This document shows positions 40,957 to 50,045 of a DNA stretch of 64,000 nt, piece by piece. The notes under the pieces were generated by a model. The model had not been told where the DNA came from and did not search any database. It saw only the letters and a list, made by a program, of their open reading frames with translations. Source of the stretch: an uncultured Lachnospiraceae bacterium (lineage in GTDB: Bacteria > Bacillota > Clostridia > Lachnospirales > Lachnospiraceae); NCBI GenBank assembly GCA_949051815.1, contig CARQVR010000003.1:1-64000 (forward strand). The letters run 5' to 3'. A program made the position numbers and the translations under genes. How positions within the stretch are numbered: the stretch's first letter is position 1; every line of letters starts with the position of its first letter.

Positions 40957-41347
40957 ATGGATCAGGTTGATTACCGGATGTCTTTTTATATTAACGGGTA
41001 TGGTCATTTTCTTTACGGAGCTGTTCGGTGTCTTTCATTTTAAATACGTTTTGAACCGGATGCACGCCGCAGCCATGGGCGATACGCTTGGCATCAGCGC
41101 GTGCCTGATCGGTCTGATGATATTTTCAGGCCTGAACTTCACCACCCTGAAAATGTTTCTGATCATCGTCTTTTTGTGGTTCGCTTCCCCCGTCTCCTCC
41201 CATGTGCTTTCCAGACTGGAAGCCGCTACCAACGAAAATCTGTCTTCGTACTGTGAAGTATATGAGGATGTGGAAATTCTGGAGAGAGAACTTGCCGCGG
41301 CAGGAAAAGACGGTGATACCGAAAAAAAGGAGGCGTCCGTGTCATGA
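40943..41347 (+). CDS. mnhG: Mrp-type antiporter subunit G
   Basis: A 134-residue MrpG: three helices and the conserved FHFKYVLNRMHAAAMGDTLGISACLIGLMI (RMHAA..D). A charged tail of about 35 residues (NENLSSYCEVYEDVEILERELAAAGKDG) is longer than usual. Overlaps mnhF by 14 bases. RBS AGGGGG before the ATG at 40943. Confidence 0.9.
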   Translation: MNAVEWIRLITGCLFILTGMVIFFTELFGVFHFKYVLNRMHAAAMGDTLGISACLIGLMIFSGLNFTTLKMFLIIVFLWFASPVSSHVLSRLEAATNENLSSYCEVYEDVEILERELAAAGKDGDTEKKEASVS

Positions 41348-41619
41348 CAGCTTTTCAGATCATTTTGATGGGACTGTTGATTATCTGCGCGGTCTCTGTC
41401 AGCTTTTCCAAAAATCTGTTAAACGCGATTCTTATTTATATGTCTTTCAGTCTGGTCATGTCCATGCTCTGGATCTGTCTGGAGTCCCCCGATCTGGCCA
41501 TTACGGAGGCCGCCGTCGGCGCGGGAATCACCAGCGTCCTCTTCTTTGTGACGCTCAAAAAAATTCACGCCATAGACGCTTCGGATCCGGAAGCAAAGGA
41601 GGAAAAGGAAAATGAGTAG
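41344..41619 (+). CDS. MbhD-like (DUF4040) subunit
   Basis: A 91-residue protein corresponding to the DUF4040 segment (MbhD, or the inner part of MrpA's C-terminus): SFSKNLLNAILIYMSFSLVMSMLWICLESPDLAITEAAVGAGITSVLFFVTLKKI. The PDLAITEAAVG stretch is the signature. ATGA overlap with mnhG. Its presence as a separate gene is typical of the MBH-type Mrp module rather than the classic seven-gene Mrp. Confidence 0.88.
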   Translation: MTAFQIILMGLLIICAVSVSFSKNLLNAILIYMSFSLVMSMLWICLESPDLAITEAAVGAGITSVLFFVTLKKIHAIDASDPEAKEEKENE

Positions 41620-42571
41620 AAAAAAGACTGCGGAAGAATATGAAAAAACCTTTGCCTTCCGTTTCTTCCGCTGGCTCTCCGGCGAAAAAGACCCTTACAT
41701 CGGGAATGTGGAAATGCAGCCCCAGAAAAAATACGAGCCGGATCACGAGGCAGCTCTTCGCCGCGAGAAGGAACACGATGCCATCATGGACAAGGTCTAT
41801 GACACCGGACACAACAGATGGCTCCACCTTTTTCACCGGTTGTATCAGGCGTCCAGCATTCTCTTTTGTCTGTTTCTGATCGCCCTGCTTCTGGTGACGA
41901 TTTCTTATCTGCCCCCAAACGGAACGGTGACCCGACCAGTCAACAACGAGGTATCGGCCCGTTATATCGAAAAAGGGCTGGAAGAAACCGGGGCTGTCAA
42001 CATTGTTGCGGGCATGATTCTGGACTACAGGGCTTTTGATACGCTTGGCGAATCCCATGTGCTTTTTGTGGCGACCATTACCGTGCTGATCCTGCTTCGC
42101 CTGAATCAGAGCGAAAAGGATGAGGCAGAGGTAAACGACCGCCGCTTCGAGCCGAAAAACGACGCGATCCTCCAGCTTGTGGCGACCTTCCTCGTGCCGG
42201 TTATCATTATTTTCGGCATTTATATTATCTTAAACGGCCATCTGGGCCCCGGCGGCGGCTTTTCCGGCGGTGCGGTCATCGGCGCAGGGCTGGTGCTCTA
42301 TCTGAACGCCTTTGGTTTTAAAAAGACAGAACGGTTTTTCACGGAAAAGACCTATAAATGGATCTGCTTTTTCTCGCTCTCCTTTTATTGTCTGGCCAAA
42401 AGCTACTCCTTCTACACAGGCGCAAATCAGCTTCACAGCGCGATCCCGAAAGGAACGCCCGGCGCAATCCTCTCGAGCGGCCTGATTCTGCCTTTAAATA
42501 TCGCGGTGGGGCTTGTGGTTGCCTGCACGATTTACGCCTTTTACGCCATGTTCCGAAAAGGGGGATTCTAG
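41612..42571 (+). CDS. Fused MbhE-MnhB subunit
   Basis: A 319-residue membrane protein joining two modules. Residues 65-170 match the end of MrpA/MbhE (ETGAVNIVAGMILDYRAFDTLGESHVLFVATITVLILL) and residues 185-319 are MnhB (LQLVATFLVPVIIIFGIYIILNGHLGPGGGFSGGAVIGAGLVLYLNAFG). An unusual soluble N-terminus of about 75 charged residues precedes the first helix. Overlaps the previous gene by eight bases. Confidence 0.88.
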   Translation: MSRKKTAEEYEKTFAFRFFRWLSGEKDPYIGNVEMQPQKKYEPDHEAALRREKEHDAIMDKVYDTGHNRWLHLFHRLYQASSILFCLFLIALLLVTISYLPPNGTVTRPVNNEVSARYIEKGLEETGAVNIVAGMILDYRAFDTLGESHVLFVATITVLILLRLNQSEKDEAEVNDRRFEPKNDAILQLVATFLVPVIIIFGIYIILNGHLGPGGGFSGGAVIGAGLVLYLNAFGFKKTERFFTEKTYKWICFFSLSFYCLAKSYSFYTGANQLHSAIPKGTPGAILSSGLILPLNIAVGLVVACTIYAFYAMFRKGGF

Positions 42572-42572
42572 G

Positions 42573-42947
42573 ATGGGTCCGAATTTATTTGCCAACTACG
42601 GGGAGGCCGTCTCAGCGATTCTCTTCTGTATCGGCTTCACCAATCTGCTTCTGCAGACCAATCTGATCAAAAAAATTATCGGTCTGAATATCATGGACAG
42701 CGCGATTTACCTCTTTCTGGCGGAAAAAGGCTATATCGCCGGACGGGCTGCTCCCATCGTTGTGGATGGGGTCACCAGCGCGGAACGCTACATCAACCCG
42801 ATTCCAAGCGGCCTCGTGCTGACGGGTATCGTGGTTTCCGTCTCCGTAACCGCGCTCATGCTGTCCCTGACGATCCGGCTTTATACGCGGTATCACACGC
42901 TGGATCTGGACGAGATCTCCACGCAGCTTAAAAGGGAGGGAAAGTAA
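42573..42947 (+). CDS. mnhC: Mrp-type antiporter subunit C (NuoK-like)
   Basis: A 124-residue three-helix protein related to NuoK: EAVSAILFCIGFTNLLLQTNLIKKIIGLNIMDSAIYLFLA and PLPSGLVLTGIVVSVSVTALMLSLTIRLY-type end (PSGLVLTGIVVSVSVTALML). The ATG at 42573 follows the previous stop by one base. Confidence 0.9.
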   Translation: MGPNLFANYGEAVSAILFCIGFTNLLLQTNLIKKIIGLNIMDSAIYLFLAEKGYIAGRAAPIVVDGVTSAERYINPIPSGLVLTGIVVSVSVTALMLSLTIRLYTRYHTLDLDEISTQLKREGK

Positions 42948-42948
42948 T

Positions 42949-44442
42949 ATGGACTTTATTTGCAATTTTCCCTTTTTCTCCATCCTGTTAAGCCTTTTTT
43001 CCGGCACCGTCTGTTCTGTGCTGCCCGCAAAGGCTGCAAAAATAGTAAACCGTGTGGTCATACTCGCCGTCGGACTGATGTCGGCCGCACTGCTTTTATA
43101 CCTTCTCTCCACAGGCGAATCTTTCATTTACTGGATGGGCCACTTCCCCGCGCCCTGGGGCAATGAGATCCGGGCCGGTGTGCTGGAAGCGGGCATGGCG
43201 CTCTTTTTCTGCATTATCATGTATTTATCCATGGCAGGCGGCGCCCACAAACTCCCCGGTGAGGTGGTAGAGAGCAAGCACAACCTGTACTATATCCTTG
43301 TAAACCTTCTTCTCAGCTCCCTGCTTGCGCTGGTCTACACCAACGATATGTTTACGGCCTATGTCTTTGTGGAGATCAACACCATCTCCGCCTGCGGCCT
43401 GATTATGATAAGACAGGTGGGACGCACCATCGAGGCCGCCGTCCGTTATATGATTATGAGTCTTTTAGGATCCGGTCTGCTGCTCTTCGGGCTATGCATC
43501 ATGTACGACCTGACGGGGCACCTCCTGATGAGTAATATCAAAGAGTCGGTAGAACTTATCGTGGCAAACGGCGAATACCAGATTCCCCTGATTGTTTCGG
43601 TGGCGCTGATGTGCACCGGCCTTTGTATCAAGAGCGCGCTGTTCCCTTTTCATGCGTGGCTGCCGGACGCTTACGGATACTCCACGGTGTCTTCCGCGGC
43701 GATTCTTTCCAGTCTGGTGTCAAAGGGCTATATCTTTTTGCTGATTAAAATTATCTACCGCGTGATCGGCTTTTCTGTCTTTAACAGCACAAGAATGATT
43801 GACGTGCTCTTTGTTTTCGGCCTGATGGGGATGATTTTCGGCTCCCTTTCCGCCATTAAGGAAAATGACATCCGCAGGATGATCGCCTTTTCCTCCGTGG
43901 CGCAGATCGGCTATATTTACATGGGTTTCGGCATGGGCACGCAGGCGGGTATGGTGGCCAGTATTTTCCATATTTTGTCCCATGCGGCCACGAAATCCCT
44001 GCTCTTTATCGCCGCCATCGGTCTTACGGACGTGTCCGGCGGAAGCCGCAGATTTGCAGATCTGACGGGATCCGCCTACCGCAATAAATGGGCGGGCGTG
44101 GCTTTCACGGCCGGATCGCTGTCCATGGTGGGCGTCCCCCTCTTTTCCGGCTTTATCAGCAAGCTCCTCTTTGCGCAGGCCGCCGTACAGGTGGAAGGAA
44201 AAATGCTTGCATCCCTGATCGTTTTGGGAATCAGCACGGTGTTGAACGCCGTTTACTTTATGAAAACGGTAATCCGCATTTACACAGCCACGACAGAAAC
44301 GCCGTATGAAGGCATTACGTTCCGGCATATGAAAGCTTACGCCGTGACGCTTGTATTTTTTATCCTGTTAAATGTGATTCTGGGCGTCAGCTCCCAGCCG
44401 GTCGTAAATATGATCGGGCAGGGACTTGCCATGTTCGCCTGA
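42949..44442 (+). CDS. mnhD: Antiporter-like proton-translocating subunit 1 (MrpD/NuoN type)
   Basis: A 497-residue protein with about 14 helices. Key charged residues of the proton channel are visible: Glu in AYVFVEINTISACG (helix 5), Lys in GLCIKSALFPFHAWLPDAYGYS (helix 7), Lys/His in FHILSHAATKSLLFIAAI, and Lys in LFSGFISKLLFA (helix 12). KENDIRRMIAFSSVAQIGYI is the conserved broken helix. First of four such subunits in this operon. Confidence 0.9.
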   Translation: MDFICNFPFFSILLSLFSGTVCSVLPAKAAKIVNRVVILAVGLMSAALLLYLLSTGESFIYWMGHFPAPWGNEIRAGVLEAGMALFFCIIMYLSMAGGAHKLPGEVVESKHNLYYILVNLLLSSLLALVYTNDMFTAYVFVEINTISACGLIMIRQVGRTIEAAVRYMIMSLLGSGLLLFGLCIMYDLTGHLLMSNIKESVELIVANGEYQIPLIVSVALMCTGLCIKSALFPFHAWLPDAYGYSTVSSAAILSSLVSKGYIFLLIKIIYRVIGFSVFNSTRMIDVLFVFGLMGMIFGSLSAIKENDIRRMIAFSSVAQIGYIYMGFGMGTQAGMVASIFHILSHAATKSLLFIAAIGLTDVSGGSRRFADLTGSAYRNKWAGVAFTAGSLSMVGVPLFSGFISKLLFAQAAVQVEGKMLASLIVLGISTVLNAVYFMKTVIRIYTATTETPYEGITFRHMKAYAVTLVFFILLNVILGVSSQPVVNMIGQGLAMFA

Positions 44443-44482
44443 ATTTGCGGCTTTTTTGAATACATCATCAGGAGGTGATGGC

Positions 44483-45970
44483 ATGTATTTGATTTTATCA
44501 TCCATCTTTTTTCCTATACTGGCGGGATTGTTTCTGCTGATCCGCTTCCGGACGCCCCTTTCGGGAGAAAACCGGGCCGTTAGCAGAAAGACGCTCACAA
44601 GCCTGATCGGCGCTTTACTTGTCATCACGGCCGCGCTTGTCGTCGCCGCGCTTATGTGTGCAAAGGATGGCTTTACCCTTTTTTATCTGACAAAAAACCT
44701 GCCCGTCTGTTTCCGGATTGACAATGTGGGCAGACTTTTTTCCATGCTTGCGGTGATTGCCATTCCCTGCGCAGGCTTTTTTTCCTTCGCATACATGAAG
44801 CATGAAGCGCGCGAAAGCCGCTACTACGGTTTTTATCTGCTGGCATTCGGCGTACTGAACGCCCTCTGTTTTGCGGGCAACCTGATTACTTTCTATCTGT
44901 TCTTCGAGCTATTAACCCTGTCCTCCATGCCTCTCGTGCTGCACAACGGCTCCAAAGAGGCTCTGATGGCAGGCCTGAAATATTTATTTTATTCCCTTTG
45001 CGGCGCATACGCGGCATTGTTCGGCATTTATTTCCTCTATCAGAACTGCGACTCGCTGACTTTTACGGCGGACGGCGCCCTGCGCGCTTCCTCCATCGCG
45101 GAGCACGGCGGCTTCCTTCTGGTGACGGCCTTTGTCATGCTTCTGGGGTTCGGAGTGAAAGCCGGTATGTTTCCCATGCACGCATGGCTGCCCACCGCGC
45201 ATCCCGTTGCACCGGCCCCGGCTTCCGCAGTTCTTTCCGCCGTCATCGTAAAAGCAGGCGTTCTCGCCATCATCCGCGTGGTTGGTATGTTCGGCAGAGA
45301 TTTTCTGCGCGGCACATGGGTGCAGACCGTCTGGCTCATTTTGGCGCTGATCACGGTATTTATGGGCTCTCTGCTTGCCTACCGGGAACCTGTGCTGAAA
45401 AAAAGGCTGGCCTACTCCACGGTAAGCCAGATCTCCTATATTCTGTTCGGCCTCGCCGTGATGAACGAAACATCTTTCACCGGCAGTCTCATGCATGTGC
45501 TGGCTCACGGATTTGTGAAGGCGGCGCTTTTCCTGTGCGCAGGCGCCATCATTTACAAAACGGGTAAAACGCGGGTCGCAGAAATGCGCGGCATCGGCAA
45601 GGAAATGCCCCTCACCATGTGGTGCTTCACGATTGCCTCTCTGGGATTGATCGGCATTCCGCCCACAGGCGGCTTCGTCAGCAAATGGTATCTGGCTCTT
45701 GGCTCCTTAAAGAGCGGCCTGCCTGTTTTCGATGTGCTCGGTCCGGTGATTCTTCTGGTGAGCGCAATGCTTACCGCCGGATATCTTCTGCCGCTGACCA
45801 TTCATGGCTTTTTCCCGGGGGCAGATTATGATTATGGCGGCTTTCAAAAGAAGGAACCGTGCAGGCTGATGACGGTTCCGATTGTGATACTGACGATGCT
45901 TTCGGTTTTAACCGGCCTGTTTCCGGACATGGTCGCCGGTATCATTGCGATGGCGATTACAGGGAGGTGA
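44483..45970 (+). CDS. Antiporter-like proton-translocating subunit 2 (MrpD/NuoM type)
   Basis: A 495-residue paralogue. FYLFFELLTLSSMPLVLHNG (Glu), GFGVKAGMFPMHAWLPTAHPVAPAPASAVLSAVIVKAGV (two Lys), YREPVLKKRLAYSTVSQISYILFG, VLAHGFVKAALFLCAG and PPTGGFVSKWYLA keep all channel residues. AGGAGG seven bases before the ATG at 44483. Confidence 0.88.
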   Translation: MYLILSSIFFPILAGLFLLIRFRTPLSGENRAVSRKTLTSLIGALLVITAALVVAALMCAKDGFTLFYLTKNLPVCFRIDNVGRLFSMLAVIAIPCAGFFSFAYMKHEARESRYYGFYLLAFGVLNALCFAGNLITFYLFFELLTLSSMPLVLHNGSKEALMAGLKYLFYSLCGAYAALFGIYFLYQNCDSLTFTADGALRASSIAEHGGFLLVTAFVMLLGFGVKAGMFPMHAWLPTAHPVAPAPASAVLSAVIVKAGVLAIIRVVGMFGRDFLRGTWVQTVWLILALITVFMGSLLAYREPVLKKRLAYSTVSQISYILFGLAVMNETSFTGSLMHVLAHGFVKAALFLCAGAIIYKTGKTRVAEMRGIGKEMPLTMWCFTIASLGLIGIPPTGGFVSKWYLALGSLKSGLPVFDVLGPVILLVSAMLTAGYLLPLTIHGFFPGADYDYGGFQKKEPCRLMTVPIVILTMLSVLTGLFPDMVAGIIAMAITGR

Positions 45971-45974
45971 TACC

Positions 45975-47438
45975 ATGATTATTTCAGTGATTCTGATTCC
46001 GTTTATAGCGGGGATTCTGGTGCCCGCCATGCCCTTTCAGAAAAGATGGCAGAAAGAAGTATTTCTGGAGACAGCGGTGGTGTTAAACAGCATTCTTGTC
46101 TGGTATCTGCTCCTGCACCATTCGGACAGCACCTTCCTTCTGGCGCACTTTACGGGCAATCTGAATATCAGCTTTCGTGTGGATGGCATGAGCATGGTGT
46201 TTGCGGGACTTGTCTCGGCGCTCTGGCCCTTTGCCACCCTTTACGCCTTTGAATACATGACGAAGGAAAACAATGAAAATGTGTTTTTCCTCTTCTACAC
46301 ACTGACCTACGGCGTGACGCTCGGTATCGCCTTGGCGGCCAATCTGCTGACGATGTATTTCTTTTATGAACTGCTGACGCTGGTCACCGTGCCTCTTGTC
46401 ATGCACACGCTGACCCGCGAGGCGGTTCTGGCAAGCCGCAAGTACCTCTACTACTCGCTTGGCGGCGCGGCTTTCGCCTTCCTCGGCCTGATTATGGTCA
46501 TTGTCTACGGCAGCACAACGGATTTTATTCCGGGCGGCGTGCTTGATCCGGCAAAAACCGCCGGAAAAACGGATATACTGTTGTTCATATATGTAATGGC
46601 TTTTATGGGTTTTGGCGTAAAGGCGGCAGTCTGTCCCTTTAACTCATGGCTCCCGCAGGCCGGTGTGGCTCCCACGCCTGTCACTGCGCTGCTCCACGCG
46701 GTAGCCGTGGTAAAATCCGGCGCTTTCGCCATCATAAGGCTTACTTACTACAGCTTCGGCACGGATTTTCTAAAAGGCACATGGGCGCAGGATGTGGTTA
46801 TGGTCATTGTCATGTTCACCATCGTATACGGCTGCAGCAGGGCGGTGAAGGAGACGCACATCAAAAGGCGGCTGGCTTACTCCACCATCAGCAACCTCTC
46901 CTACATCCTCTTCGGCGTGGTCATTATGACGCCTCTGGGACTTGTGGGGGCGCTGACGCACCTTGTCTTTCACGCCGTTATGAAAATCAGCTCCTTCTTC
47001 TGCGCGGGCGCGGTCATGCACCAGACCGACCGCCACTATGTACACGAGCTGGACGGTCTCGGATATAAGATGCCCCGCGTATTCGGCATTTTTACCATTT
47101 CCGCTCTGGCGCTCATGGGCGTCCCTGGTCTGGCCGGTTTTGTCAGCAAATGGAATCTGGCCGGGGCGGCGGTGGAAAGCGGCAATCCTCTGGCCTTTGG
47201 CGGCGTCGCCTGTCTTCTGGTGTCGGCGCTTTTGACGGCAATTTACATGCTGACGATTGTGGTGCGGGCGTTTTTCCCTGAAAAAGATTTTGACTACAGC
47301 ACGATTTCTGACGTCCGCGACCCTGGCTGGAAGATGCTGCTGCCACTGTTTGTATTCACCCTGTTTATCATATTGTTCGGCGTTTATTCCCAGCCGGTTG
47401 TGGACTTTTTTATGGGTGTTGCGACGGGCGCCGTGTAA
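45975..47438 (+). CDS. Antiporter-like proton-translocating subunit 3 (MrpD/NuoM type)
   Basis: A 487-residue paralogue: TMYFFYELLTLVTVPLVMHTL (Glu), GFGVKAAVCPFNSWLPQAGVAPTPVTALLHAVAVVKSG, KETHIKRRLAYSTISNLSYILFG, LVFHAVMKISSFFCAG and LAGFVSKWNLA. GGGAGG precedes the ATG at 45975. It is followed by the hairpin motif at 47483-47525. Confidence 0.88.
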   Translation: MIISVILIPFIAGILVPAMPFQKRWQKEVFLETAVVLNSILVWYLLLHHSDSTFLLAHFTGNLNISFRVDGMSMVFAGLVSALWPFATLYAFEYMTKENNENVFFLFYTLTYGVTLGIALAANLLTMYFFYELLTLVTVPLVMHTLTREAVLASRKYLYYSLGGAAFAFLGLIMVIVYGSTTDFIPGGVLDPAKTAGKTDILLFIYVMAFMGFGVKAAVCPFNSWLPQAGVAPTPVTALLHAVAVVKSGAFAIIRLTYYSFGTDFLKGTWAQDVVMVIVMFTIVYGCSRAVKETHIKRRLAYSTISNLSYILFGVVIMTPLGLVGALTHLVFHAVMKISSFFCAGAVMHQTDRHYVHELDGLGYKMPRVFGIFTISALALMGVPGLAGFVSKWNLAGAAVESGNPLAFGGVACLLVSALLTAIYMLTIVVRAFFPEKDFDYSTISDVRDPGWKMLLPLFVFTLFIILFGVYSQPVVDFFMGVATGAV

Positions 47439-47482
47439 ACTGCCCGGTACACGCTTACCACATATAATTTATGTGCATATGG

Positions 47483-47525
47483 CGGAAAATCTGGCGCAAA
47501 AGCAGGTGAAAGAGAGATTCCGGTC
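47483..47525 (+). repeat. Intercistronic hairpin motif, copy 2
   Basis: Core from CGGAAAATCTG to GAGAGATTCCG, 35 of 40 bases like 27861-27895. The outer pairing CGGAA/TTCCG is kept, but the long outer stem of copy 1 is not. It ends about 30 bases before the next start codon. Confidence 0.65.
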
Positions 47526-47552
47526 TTTCATACATGTATTACGGAGGTTATC

Positions 47553-49754
47553 ATGTACAACGATACAAATATTATCATAATCGGCATTATTTTCCTGCCC
47601 ATGCTCTCGGCATTTGTAAGCTGCGGCATAGGGTGGCGGAATAAAAACGGACGTAATATGTTCGCGGATATCATAACTGGTATCACGTTTATTCTCTGCG
47701 CCGCACTCGCCCTGCAAATGCTGACAGGCGCGGCGGGCGATTCACAACCGGTCATTGAAATCCCCTATGTCTGCGGTATGGGACTGCATTTTACGCTGGA
47801 CGGGTTCCGCGCACTGTACGGAACCATTGCCGCCTTTATGTGGTTCATGACCACGCTCTTTTCCAAAGAATATTTTGCGCACTACAGAAACCGGAACCGC
47901 TATTATCTGTTTCTGCTTTTGACACTTGGCGCAACTGAGGGTGTCTTTTTCTCCGCGGACTTTTTTACTACCTTTCTTTTCTTTGAGATCATGTCGTTTA
48001 CCTCCTATGTATGGGTGGTGCACGACGAAAAGCCTGAATCCATGCGGGCTGGCGCAACCTATCTGGCCGTGGCGGTGATTGGCGGGCTGGTGATGCTGAT
48101 GGGTATTTTTCTTCTCTATCACACGACGGGTACGCTAAACTTTGAAGAGCTGAACGGCACCTATCATAAATATGTACTTACAACCTCCAGCGGGATTCCG
48201 GAAAGGAGCATCAAGGCTGCGGGGCTCTGTCTTTTGTTCGGTTTCGGCGCAAAAGCCGGCGCATTCCCACTGCACATCTGGCTGCCGAAAGCCCATCCTG
48301 TGGCACCCGCTCCCGCCTCCGCCCTGCTCTCGGGTATCCTGACCAAAGCGGGTATGTACGGCATACTGATTCTGACCACCCGCATTTTCTTCCAGGATGC
48401 GGCATGGGGCGGCCTGCTCTTACTTTTAGGCGTCTTCACCATGGTAATCGGCGCATTGCTCGCCCTCTTCTCCGTCGACCTGAAACGGACGCTGGCCTGC
48501 TCCTCCGTCTCCCAGATCGGCTTTATTCTCGTGGGCACAGGCATGGCTGGTCTGCTGGGAAAGGAAAATGCCATCGCGCTGCGCGGCAGTCTCCTTCACA
48601 TGGTAAACCACTCCCTGATCAAGCTCGTGCTGTTTATGGCGGCAGGCGTAGTCTTTATGAATGTGCATAAACTGGATTTGAATGAGATTCGCGGCTTTGG
48701 AAGAAAAAAACCGCTTCTGCACTTTATCTTTCTTATGGGCGCGCTGGGTATCAGCGGTGTACCGCTCTTTAGCGGCTACGTCAGCAAGACACTGCTCCAT
48801 GAGAGCATTGTGGAATACGTGTTCCTGATTAACGCGGATGTGATCCCCGCCTTTTCCGGCACCTCGTTTATGCGCGCTGTTGAGCAGATTTTCCTGATAA
48901 GCGGCGGACTCACGGCGGCCTACATGACCAAGCTTTATGTCTGCCTTTTCATCGAAAAAAATGCGGATGAAACCGTGCAGAAAAAATATGACGCCATGCA
49001 GGGCAGGTACATGAACCGCATCAGCGCCCTCGCCCTCACTGTAAGCGCTGTTCTGCTGCCCCTCATGGGATCGTTTCCCAGTATTGTCATGGACCGTATT
49101 GCCGATATGGGGCAGAAATTCCTGCGGGCAGAGGCCATGGAAAAGGTTTCCTACTTCTCCTCCGGCAACTTGCGGGGCGCACTGACTTCTCTTGTTTTCG
49201 GCGCACTGATCTACGGCCTTGTCGTGCGTCCTCTGCTTATGAAAAAATCGAGCACTGTCGCGCTCGATTCAGAGAATGCTGCGCATTCTCCGTCCATGGT
49301 TTGCGCCGGCGCAAGGAAACATTATGTAAATTGTATGCCGGTCTGTCTGGATCTGGAGAACCTGATCTACCGTCCTCTGCTGTTAAAAATTCTGCCTTTT
49401 ACCTTCGGTATGCTCTGTCGTTTTCTGGACAGTCTGGTCGATACGATTGTCGTCGCACTCAGAAAAACCGTTTACCGGGACGCGAAACTGCCCCACGAGC
49501 GGCCCGAGGGCAATGTATTTACCCATCTTGCCGCCTGTACCGCCTCCTTTTTTGAGGCGCTTGGCAATCTGCTCCTGCGCCGGAATCCCCCGAAGAAACA
49601 GGACTTCGAGCATAAACTGGCGCTGCTGCATGAGGAGTGGAGCGAAAACACCATGATGATAACCAGAAGTATGTCTTTCGGACTTCTGCTTTTCTGCGTC
49701 GGACTGGTTCTTACTGTGGCGTACCTGTTTATCAAGGACGTATTCGGACTTTGA
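47553..49754 (+). CDS. NuoL/MrpA-N-terminus-like subunit (733 aa)
   Basis: The largest antiporter-like subunit, with about 16 helices: TTFLFFEIMSFTSYVWVVHDE (Glu), GFGAKAGAFPLHIWLPKAHPVAPAPASALLSGILTKAGMYG, FSVDLKRTLACSSVSQIGFILVG, MVNHSLIKLVLFMAAGVVF and FSGYVSKTLLHE. The C-terminal part (residues 560-733) has a long lateral-like segment with helices and ends LLLFCVGLVLTVAYLFIKDVFGL, which resembles HyfB or MbhH-type subunits. CGGAGG six bases before the ATG. Last gene of the operon. Confidence 0.88.
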   Translation: MYNDTNIIIIGIIFLPMLSAFVSCGIGWRNKNGRNMFADIITGITFILCAALALQMLTGAAGDSQPVIEIPYVCGMGLHFTLDGFRALYGTIAAFMWFMTTLFSKEYFAHYRNRNRYYLFLLLTLGATEGVFFSADFFTTFLFFEIMSFTSYVWVVHDEKPESMRAGATYLAVAVIGGLVMLMGIFLLYHTTGTLNFEELNGTYHKYVLTTSSGIPERSIKAAGLCLLFGFGAKAGAFPLHIWLPKAHPVAPAPASALLSGILTKAGMYGILILTTRIFFQDAAWGGLLLLLGVFTMVIGALLALFSVDLKRTLACSSVSQIGFILVGTGMAGLLGKENAIALRGSLLHMVNHSLIKLVLFMAAGVVFMNVHKLDLNEIRGFGRKKPLLHFIFLMGALGISGVPLFSGYVSKTLLHESIVEYVFLINADVIPAFSGTSFMRAVEQIFLISGGLTAAYMTKLYVCLFIEKNADETVQKKYDAMQGRYMNRISALALTVSAVLLPLMGSFPSIVMDRIADMGQKFLRAEAMEKVSYFSSGNLRGALTSLVFGALIYGLVVRPLLMKKSSTVALDSENAAHSPSMVCAGARKHYVNCMPVCLDLENLIYRPLLLKILPFTFGMLCRFLDSLVDTIVVALRKTVYRDAKLPHERPEGNVFTHLAACTASFFEALGNLLLRRNPPKKQDFEHKLALLHEEWSENTMMITRSMSFGLLLFCVGLVLTVAYLFIKDVFGL

Positions 49755-50045
49755 TTGTGAAACTTGAACATACTATATTTTGTGTCCGCTTTCTGATCAA
49801 TGTCCGTTTCTCGCCATATGTTGATTTTTGCCATGTATATTCGGTATTCCGTTTATTCTTTTTCTACATCCTCTCTCCACAAAATGCTTTGCAATTTGCT
49901 TTCATCTATGCTATATCTGTTTTAGCGAAACTTTTATTTACAAATGTATCCTTCATTTCATCCGGAATCCGATTTCTTATTTCCGGTTCCGCAATTCCCG
50001 GGAGCAGCGCTCCGTCATTCTGATCTGAGAAAGGAAATCACATCT
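49755..50045 (+). promoter_or_regulatory. AT-rich intergenic region with the promoter of the Rpn-type gene
   Basis: About 290 bases without a gene. TTGCAA (49889-49894), 17 bases, TATATC (49912-49917) is the best promoter for the downstream gene. No terminator for the antiporter operon was recognised. Confidence 0.5.

Noticed and set aside
40143..49754. Complex I or membrane-bound hydrogenase operon
   Set aside because: No NuoB/D/C/I or hydrogenase subunits are present; E, F, G and MnhB identify an Mrp-type antiporter.
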